A stretch of DNA of 37,176 nucleotides from Streptomyces beigongshangae (lineage in GTDB: Bacteria; Actinomycetota; Actinomycetes; Streptomycetales; Streptomycetaceae): positions 6,686 through 43,861 of the forward strand of contig NZ_JAHKJW010000062.1 in assembly GCF_019710745.1 (NCBI RefSeq), read 5' to 3'. The notes below the pieces were generated by a model. The model searched no databases. It was not told the DNA's origin and saw nothing but the letters and a program-made list of their open reading frames with translations. The translations under genes and the position numbers were made by a program. How positions within the stretch are numbered: the stretch's first letter is position 1; each line of letters starts with the position of its first letter. Positions 31,870 to 37,176 of the stretch are shown here, piece by piece.

Positions 31870-32247
31870 ATGCTGCGCACGTTCATGCACTCGAAGATCC
31901 ACCGTGCGACCGTCACCGACAGCAACCTCAACTACGTCGGCTCCATCACCGTCTCGCCGGAACTGCTGGAGGCCGCCGGCATAGGCGTCCACGAACTGGT
32001 GCACGTCGTCAACATCAACAACGGCGCGCGCTTCGAGACGTACACCATCCTGGACGACTCGCCCGAGGCGCCCCGCGGGCACATCGTCATCAACGGGGCC
32101 GCCGCCCGTCTCGTGCAGCCCGGCGACAAGGTCATCATCATCAGCTACGCGCAGCTGAACGACGAGGAGCGGACGGGTTTCAAGTCCCAGGTCGTCCACG
32201 TCAACGACAGCAACGAGATCGTCGAGACGGCGCTCCTGAGCTCCTGA
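31870..32247 (+). CDS. panD: Aspartate 1-decarboxylase (PanD), pathway-embedded copy
   Basis: 125 aa, with all marks of a functional pyruvoyl decarboxylase: Lys9, the self-cleavage site Gly24-Ser25 in NYVGSITV, Arg54 and Tyr58 in NGARFETYTI, and the NGAAARLVQPGDKVIIISY core. Ser25 would become the pyruvoyl group. The reaction is L-aspartate to beta-alanine, normally for pantothenate. AAGGAG precedes the ATG at 31870, and the first 120 nt after the MetRS-like stop are non-coding. No panC or panB is near, so the gene probably serves this pathway. Beta-alanine may be the amino acid joined to hydroxylysine, or an acyl partner (inference). Confidence 0.93.
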   Translation: MLRTFMHSKIHRATVTDSNLNYVGSITVSPELLEAAGIGVHELVHVVNINNGARFETYTILDDSPEAPRGHIVINGAAARLVQPGDKVIIISYAQLNDEERTGFKSQVVHVNDSNEIVETALLSS

Positions 32248-32380
32248 GCGGACACCGGCCTTCCGCCGGCCGCGACGATTCCCCACCGCCGGTGGCGCCC
32301 CGGGCGACACCGTGCCCCGGGCGGTGGGGCCGGTCCTGCTGCTCCGCGCGTCGACACGCGCGGGCGCCGCAGGGACGTTC

Positions 32381-32413
32381 CAGGCACCTGCGGCGGACCG
32401 CCGCAGGTGCCTG
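32381..32413. terminator. Perfect 16-bp inverted repeat after panD
   Basis: CAGGCACCTGCGGCGG-A-CCGCCGCAGGTGCCTG; in practice a stem of about 14 bp with a small loop. It lies 40 nt before the N-hydroxylase start, so it could end the first transcript (monooxygenase to panD) or attenuate read-through into the second. A smaller GCGCGT..ACGCGC hairpin lies just before it near 32347-32362. Confidence 0.65.
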
Positions 32414-32452
32414 CCACCTCCGCACGCATGACAAGCCGAGGGACGACCAGCC

Positions 32453-33784
32453 ATGAAACAGAAAGTCCACCCCATTCTGGGCATCGGATTCGGACCGGCG
32501 AATCTCTCCCTGGCCGTGATTCTCGAAGAGCTCGGGCACCTGGACGACGCCCACTTCATCGAACGGTCGAGCGTCTTCCAATGGCAGGACGAGCAGCTCC
32601 TGTCGGGCGCGGACATCCAGAACAACCCCTTCCGCGACCTCGCCATGCAGCGCAACCAGGACAGCCCCCACACCTTCATCAAGTACCTGGCGTCCCGCGG
32701 AGCACTGACCGACTACCTCCATCTCAACGCCAAGTTCCCCCTGCGCCGTGAGTACGGTGACTACCTGGCCTGGGTCGCCCGGGCGTTCTCCGCCCTGGTC
32801 GACTACGGACAGGGCGCCGCGCAGCTCACGCTCCAGGACGACGAGGACGGCAACGAGCTGTTCTGCGTCGAGACCCACGACAACCAACGCCACCTCGGCC
32901 GGACGGTCGTCCTCGGTACCGGACGCTCGCCGCGCGTGCCGCCCCCCTTCCCGGCCAGCCTGGGGCACACCGTCTTCCACTCCACCCGTTATCTGTCGTC
33001 CATCAACGCCTTCAACGACCAGAACATCGACGTGGCCGTCATCGGCGCCAGCCAGAGCGCCATCGAGATCGTGCTCAACCTGCTGGAACGGCCGAACGTA
33101 CGCCAGGTGACCTCCATCCACCGCAGCATCGGCTTCCGCCTCAAGGACACCAGCCCCTACAGCCGCCAGGTCTTCCTGCCCGAATTCGTCGACTACTTCC
33201 ACCCGCTGCCCGCAGCGGTCAAACGCCGCCTGCGCGCCGACCTGCGGTCCATCAACTACGCAGCCTGCGACCAGGACGTGATCGACCGTCTGACCACCGT
33301 GCAGCGCGAGTACAGCCTCATCGGCTCCGAGCGTCTGCGGCTGCGTCCCTTCACCGAGGTCACGGAGATCGACACCCCCTCCGACGGCGGCCCCCACCGC
33401 CTGGTCACGCGCGAGACCAACCACCACACCCGGGAAACCCTCGACGCGGACGTCGTCGTCCTCGCCACCGGATTCAAGGACTTCGGCATCGGCGCCGACG
33501 ACGAGCGCTACCACCCCCTGCTCGAAGGCGTGGCCTCCCGTCTCCCCCTCGACGAGGAAGGCGTCCCCGAAGTGGGCCGCGACTACGCGATCGAACTCAA
33601 GGCGCCCGCCTCGGCGCCGCGCCCGTTGAGGATCTACCTCAACGGCCTGTGCGAAGCCAGCCACGGAATGGGCGACGCCGGCGCCCTGGCCATGCTCTCC
33701 GCACGCGCCTCCGACATCGCCGCCTCCCTGCTGGCACCCCCCGCCCCGGCATCCCGCCGCCCGGCGTACGAAGCCATGCGATGA
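32453..33784 (+). CDS. Lysine/ornithine N-hydroxylase (IucD/SidA/PvdA family)
   Basis: 443 aa. FAD motif GIGFGPANLSLAV (10-22), the substrate-side DMQRN-like region (LAMQRNQDSPHTFIKYLASRG), NADPH motif GASQSAIE (198-205), and the C-terminal LATGFKD (337-343) identify a class B N-hydroxylating monooxygenase. These enzymes add oxygen to the side-chain amine of lysine or ornithine. In the hydrazine cassette the lysine enzyme gives N6-hydroxylysine. Ribosome site GAGGGA lies 9 nt upstream. It overlaps the FAD oxidase gene by ATGA, placing both in one operon with the next two genes. Lysine versus ornithine preference is from context, not motif. Confidence 0.9.
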   Translation: MKQKVHPILGIGFGPANLSLAVILEELGHLDDAHFIERSSVFQWQDEQLLSGADIQNNPFRDLAMQRNQDSPHTFIKYLASRGALTDYLHLNAKFPLRREYGDYLAWVARAFSALVDYGQGAAQLTLQDDEDGNELFCVETHDNQRHLGRTVVLGTGRSPRVPPPFPASLGHTVFHSTRYLSSINAFNDQNIDVAVIGASQSAIEIVLNLLERPNVRQVTSIHRSIGFRLKDTSPYSRQVFLPEFVDYFHPLPAAVKRRLRADLRSINYAACDQDVIDRLTTVQREYSLIGSERLRLRPFTEVTEIDTPSDGGPHRLVTRETNHHTRETLDADVVVLATGFKDFGIGADDERYHPLLEGVASRLPLDEEGVPEVGRDYAIELKAPASAPRPLRIYLNGLCEASHGMGDAGALAMLSARASDIAASLLAPPAPASRRPAYEAMR

Positions 33785-34857
33785 CGGCGGCGCTGACGGC
33801 GGACGTGGCGATCGTGGGCGGCGGAATCATCGGCCTGGCCAGCGCCGAACGGCTCACCGCCCACGGCGCCCGCGTGATCGTCATCGACGACACGGCCGCC
33901 GCCGGAGGAGCCACCGGCGTCTCGGGCGGACTGGTCCGCGCCTTCGACCCGAGCGGTACCCACACCGCCTGGGCCGCCGAGAGCAGCATCCGCTACCGGT
34001 CGCGCGGATGGCACGGCTCCTGGCCCGCCGTCCGCCGGCACGGCAGCCTGACACTGATCGACCGGCGGGAACTCGCTGCGCTCACCCCGCACATCGAGGC
34101 CGTGCGCGACGCCGGACTCGAGATCGACGTCCTCGACGCCGGCGACATCGAACGGCGCCACCCCCAGCTCACCGTCCCTGACCACCTCCTGGCCGTGGCC
34201 GAGCCGCAGGCCGGATGGCTGCCGGCCGCGGACGTCGCCCTGGCCCTGCGCCGCGACGCCGGCGCCGGTCTGCACCTCCACCACACCCGGGCCCTCGGTC
34301 TGAAGCACTCCTCCTCCCGCGTCCGGGGCGTGCACACCTCCGGTGGCGACGTTCACGCCGACGCGGTCCTGCTCGCCGCCGGCACCGGCAGCACGGACCT
34401 GGCGGCGTCGGTGGGCGTGCGACTCCCGCTGCGCACGAGAGCGGTGAGCTACTGCCTGTTCCACAGCGACGACATCGCCGGCCTGCCCACGACGGTCGAC
34501 CGCACCACCGGCGCCTGGCTGCGCCGGTGGGAGAACGGCCACGCGGTCCTGGCCGGTGTCGCCTCGGCCCGCGCCGACGTACCCGCACGCATACGCGACG
34601 GTGTCGGCAGGGCCGAGGAGGACCGCATCCGCACCGTCGTCGCCGAGCGCTTCCCGCACCTCGCCCACGCCCCCGCCGTCGGCGGTGTCACCGCGTACGA
34701 CGCCATGACGGCGACAGGCGGTCCGGGAACGGTGACCAGCTGGCCGGACCCGCACGGACTGGTGACCGCGGTCGGCTGGAACGGAGGCGGTTTCAAGCTC
34801 GCCCCCGCCATCGGCCGCCAGGCCGCCGACCACCTCATGGAGGCGCTGAAACGATGA
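33781..34857 (+). CDS. DAO-type FAD-dependent amine/amino-acid oxidase
   Basis: 358 aa. Rossmann FAD motif VAIVGGGIIGLASAERL (GGGIIG 13-18), ATGVSGGLVRAF in the glycine/D-amino-acid oxidase position, LLAAGTGSTDLA, and the C-terminal AVGWNGGGFKLAPAIGRQAA (WNGGGFKLAP) are those of DAO-superfamily flavoproteins. In the s56-p1/triacsin route the equivalent enzyme (Spb39/Tri27) oxidatively cleaves the N-N-linked lysine adduct to a hydrazino acid plus aminoadipate semialdehyde. The start overlaps the N-hydroxylase stop, and its own stop overlaps the next gene start (both ATGA), giving tight stoichiometric coupling. Confidence 0.87.
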   Translation: MTAALTADVAIVGGGIIGLASAERLTAHGARVIVIDDTAAAGGATGVSGGLVRAFDPSGTHTAWAAESSIRYRSRGWHGSWPAVRRHGSLTLIDRRELAALTPHIEAVRDAGLEIDVLDAGDIERRHPQLTVPDHLLAVAEPQAGWLPAADVALALRRDAGAGLHLHHTRALGLKHSSSRVRGVHTSGGDVHADAVLLAAGTGSTDLAASVGVRLPLRTRAVSYCLFHSDDIAGLPTTVDRTTGAWLRRWENGHAVLAGVASARADVPARIRDGVGRAEEDRIRTVVAERFPHLAHAPAVGGVTAYDAMTATGGPGTVTSWPDPHGLVTAVGWNGGGFKLAPAIGRQAADHLMEALKR

Positions 34858-36179
34858 CGCGTGCGACACGGTGGCGTCTGAACCCCACCGACGAGATGCT
34901 GCACCGGGCCGCGATCGAACTGGGCTCCTCCCGGATCGTCCAGGTCCTGTGGCGCCTTCCCGGCCCGGTACCCGTCACCGAGCTGCGTGCCGAATGGCGC
35001 CGCCTCGACCGCGGCCTGCTCAGCCGCACCGCGGTGCCGGGCACGGTCCCCGCGGCCCGCAGCAGATGGGTCATGGCGTCCAACACCCATGCCCTGGCGA
35101 TCGACCGCACGCCCCTGACGCCGGACACGGCCCTCGCGTGGGCCGACACACAGGTCCTCACGCCCCTGCCGGCCGGTTCCACCCGACTGTGGCGGCTGGC
35201 GGCCGCCCCCTGCGCCGACGGATGCCTCGTCTCCCTGACGGTCCCGCACTTCCGCAGCGACGGCCTGGGCATTCTCCGCGCGATCGCGGCACGCACTCCG
35301 GCGCGCCCGCCCCACGACAGCGACCTCACCGACGCGCTCGGCCAGACGGTCCGGGCCCTGACCCGGACGGCACCCTGGCTGCTGCGCCTGCCGCACCGGC
35401 GCAGGCTGGACATCCTGCGGACCCTCGCCCAGCCGTCCCCGCCCGCCCGCACGCCCGGTCCGGCCTCCCGGCCCCGCTACTTCAGCACAGCCGTCGTCAC
35501 GGTGCAGGCCGACGCGTGGCGGGCCGCCGCCCGTCACCGGCACGGCACCGACAACACCCTGCTCCTGGAGATCGCCGCCAACCTCGTGCGGACCCACGTC
35601 CCCCGCACGGCCCGGCAGGACGTCCAGGTCGGCGTCCCCATGAGCCTGCGCGACTCGCCCCGTGACGAGCAGGCGAACGCACTCGTCGTCGTACCCCTGA
35701 GCCTTCCCGGAGGCGCCGCGAACCACGAGGACCTGCAACCGACCCGGCAGGCCACCAAGGCACTGCTGCGCCGTTCCGGGGCGCACAGTGCCACCCTCGT
35801 CCCCGAGGCGCTGTGGCACCTGCTGCCAGCACGGGCCGCCGCGGCACTGAAGGCACCCGGAGCACAGCAGACCGACGTCGTGGCCTCCAACTTCGGCCAC
35901 CCGGACGACGGCGTGACCACCTTCGCCGGGCGCACGGCCGACTCCCTCGCGCTGCGCACCATGAACGTGCCCGGCCTGCTGCCGGACAGGGCCCGCCTAC
36001 GAGCCTCCTTGTGCCTGGTGCAGAGCGGCGGGCGGATGACGGTGACGGTGACCGGGATGCCCGACCACTTCGGGGACTCCGCCCGCCTGAACCGCTGTGT
36101 GAGCGAGGAGTTCGCAGCCTGGGGCATACCGGTGCAGTCCTGGTGGTCCCCGGCTCCCCACCCCGTGCAGAAAGGCTGA
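34854..36179 (+). CDS. Stand-alone condensation-like acyltransferase (HxxxDG)
   Basis: 441 aa, ATGA-coupled to the oxidase. The sequence VPHFRSDGLGI carries the HxxxDG catalytic motif (His132 to Gly137) of the NRPS-condensation / wax-synthase / BAHD-like fold. The second half contains LLLEIAANLVRTHV, VGVPMSLRDSPRDEQANALVVVPLSLP (the family's N/DFG-side strand region), and VVASNFGHPDD. No carrier or adenylation domain is fused or adjacent. It could acylate a hydrazine or the amine of the product using an acyl-CoA or carrier donor. Which donor it uses cannot be told. Family placement at superfamily level is good; precise subfamily is not. Confidence 0.72.
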   Translation: MTRATRWRLNPTDEMLHRAAIELGSSRIVQVLWRLPGPVPVTELRAEWRRLDRGLLSRTAVPGTVPAARSRWVMASNTHALAIDRTPLTPDTALAWADTQVLTPLPAGSTRLWRLAAAPCADGCLVSLTVPHFRSDGLGILRAIAARTPARPPHDSDLTDALGQTVRALTRTAPWLLRLPHRRRLDILRTLAQPSPPARTPGPASRPRYFSTAVVTVQADAWRAAARHRHGTDNTLLLEIAANLVRTHVPRTARQDVQVGVPMSLRDSPRDEQANALVVVPLSLPGGAANHEDLQPTRQATKALLRRSGAHSATLVPEALWHLLPARAAAALKAPGAQQTDVVASNFGHPDDGVTTFAGRTADSLALRTMNVPGLLPDRARLRASLCLVQSGGRMTVTVTGMPDHFGDSARLNRCVSEEFAAWGIPVQSWWSPAPHPVQKG

Positions 36180-36182
36180 CCG

Positions 36183-37037
36183 ATGACCGTGCCCCAGCGG
36201 CCCGCCGACCCCGAACGCTGGTTCCGGACCCGCCCCGACTCCTCCACGCTGGCCAGGCCGCGCCTGCTGGCCCGCTCGCTGATCGCCCTGCCCGACCTCG
36301 ACGAGCACATCGGCCACTACGAGAACCTCCTGGGCGTTCCCGCCGACCTGCGCATGCCCATCCCCGACTTCGGTGGCCTGGAGCTGGCCGCCGTCGGGAA
36401 CCTGCTGCTCATCGCCAGCAGCCGCCCCTTCACCCCGATCCAGCGACGAACACGCTATTCCCTGATCGTGCCCCACCTCCAGCGGCAACTGGACCTGCTC
36501 GACGGCACCGGCACCACCGTCCTGGAACCGCCCGAACCCATCCTCCCCGGCGCCAGGGCCCGGGTCCGCTACCCCGACGGAACCCTGGCGGAACTCGTCG
36601 AGCACCGGCCCTGGCCCGGTGAACGGCCCCGGACCGCCGTGCCCGGCACCGTACGGACGGGGCCGCGGGCGACGGGGATACGGCTGCTGGCGCGGCACGC
36701 CGTCGCCGACGAAGACTTCCCCGCGACCGTCCGGCTCTACGAGAACCTCCTGCAGACCCCCGCCCACACCCCCACCCGTCTGACGGGACCCGGAGCGGTA
36801 CGCACCGCCACGGTGGGAAACCTCCTCGTCGTCGGCCTGCCGACGACCCCCGCCGACGTCGCGCAGCCCCGCACGGCACTGATCATGCCCGCGCACACCC
36901 TCGCCCCGCCTACCACCGCGGACACCCCCGTCCTCGCCGGGAACGTGGCGGCGGAGCTGTGGAGCGAGAGCGTCCAGGACACCTTCGCCCCGCCCCGCCC
37001 CGTCGTGGGCCCGCGCCCGGGAGCGGGTCATGCCTGA
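36183..37037 (+). CDS. Tandem VOC (glyoxalase/bleomycin-resistance fold) protein
   Basis: 284 aa, starting 3 nt after the acyltransferase stop. It contains two repeats of the VOC pattern: ALPDLDEHIGHYENLLGVP..LAAVGNLLLIAS in the first half, and AVADEDFPATVRLYENLLQTP..TATVGNLLVVGLP in the second. The paired H-E metal ligands of active VOC metalloenzymes are incomplete, so a binding role (immunity, sequestration) or a metal-independent isomerase/cyclase role is possible. Its end overlaps the 2-oxoacid oxidoreductase start by 8 nt. Function unknown. Its place in the operon suggests a late step or self-protection. Confidence 0.65.
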   Translation: MTVPQRPADPERWFRTRPDSSTLARPRLLARSLIALPDLDEHIGHYENLLGVPADLRMPIPDFGGLELAAVGNLLLIASSRPFTPIQRRTRYSLIVPHLQRQLDLLDGTGTTVLEPPEPILPGARARVRYPDGTLAELVEHRPWPGERPRTAVPGTVRTGPRATGIRLLARHAVADEDFPATVRLYENLLQTPAHTPTRLTGPGAVRTATVGNLLVVGLPTTPADVAQPRTALIMPAHTLAPPTTADTPVLAGNVAAELWSESVQDTFAPPRPVVGPRPGAGHA

Positions 37038-37176
37038 GACCGCACCCGCACCCGCACCCGCGTCCGTACCGGCATCCACACCCGCGTCCGTACCTGCCGT
37101 CGCGTACCGCACCAAGCCGGTACGCCGGTTGGATCGGGTGGTCATCCGGTTCGCGGGGGACTCGGGTGACGGGATG
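37030..37176 (+). CDS. korA: 2-oxoacid:ferredoxin oxidoreductase alpha subunit (KorA-like), 5' part only
   Basis: The ATG at 37030 overlaps the VOC gene stop. The first 49 codons fall in the window. A Pro/Ala/Ser-rich leader (TAPAPAPASVPASTPASVP) is followed by KPVRRLDRVVIRFAGDSGDGM, the invariant opening of actinobacterial 2-oxoglutarate/2-oxoacid:ferredoxin oxidoreductase alpha subunits (gamma-type domain GDSGDGM). The rest lies outside. Such enzymes interconvert 2-oxoacids and acyl-CoA plus CO2 with ferredoxin. A copy at the end of a biosynthetic operon suggests a dedicated acyl-CoA supply or low-potential electron role, or that the cluster ends here. Confidence 0.85.
   Translation, partial: MPETAPAPAPASVPASTPASVPAVAYRTKPVRRLDRVVIRFAGDSGDGM

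Overview
The window is high-GC actinobacterial chromosome, almost certainly Streptomyces or a close relative. Third codon positions are strongly G/C, GTG starts are common, and the families are typical of the genus: an MMPL exporter with a TetR partner, an AfsA-type signalling gene, a GH75 chitosanase-like protein and a MEDS/STAS regulator. No rRNA, tRNA or CRISPR array was seen.

Left part (about 1-23,100): general and conditionally adaptive chromosome. In order: a CorA-type transporter; an NB-ARC ATPase that stops inside a 16-bp tandem repeat; a MEDS/STAS sensory protein; a TetR/MMPL divergent pair around a perfect operator-like palindrome; a decayed GntR/UTRA regulator; a CE7 esterase; an Rv1733c-like membrane protein; phosphoketolase; a two-gene unit of a sulfite-oxidase-fold molybdoenzyme and a flavin reductase; a quinone-oxidoreductase/GNAT pair; a PrmC-related methyltransferase behind a possible leader; a PadR fragment; two surface proteins; a GH75 chitosanase-like gene sharing an intergenic region with a DasR-like (dre) palindrome; and the dihydroxyacetone kinase genes dhaK, dhaL and dhaM.

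Boundary: a 53-nt inverted repeat with perfect 20-bp arms (23,152-23,204) separates dhaK from the next block.

Right part (about 23,240-37,176, running off the end): a specialised-metabolite cluster. Its regulatory front holds an AfsA-like butenolide/gamma-butyrolactone synthase, a divergent TetR receptor, an SDR, an IS701-transposase-like protein that has lost both N-terminal catalytic Asp residues, and a second TetR regulator. A sequence of about 16 bp recurs in the promoter regions of the AfsA gene and the transposase-like gene. The biosynthetic part holds an FAD monooxygenase, a cupin, a methionyl-tRNA-synthetase-like enzyme, a PanD-like aspartate decarboxylase, a lysine/ornithine N-hydroxylase, a DAO-type FAD oxidase, a condensation-like acyltransferase (HxxxDG), a tandem-VOC protein, and the start of a 2-oxoacid:ferredoxin oxidoreductase alpha subunit.

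The combination of N-hydroxylase, cupin plus MetRS-like enzyme and DAO-type oxidase is the known hydrazine (N-N bond) forming cassette of the s56-p1 and triacsin type. There N6-hydroxylysine is joined to an amino acid and then oxidatively cleaved to a hydrazino acid. Here the cupin and MetRS halves are separate, translationally coupled genes. A complete PanD sits inside the cassette, suggesting beta-alanine (or aspartate) as partner and a hydrazinopropionate-type unit, and a KorA paralogue is attached. I infer a quorum-signal-controlled N-N-bond natural product pathway whose exact product is not known to me.
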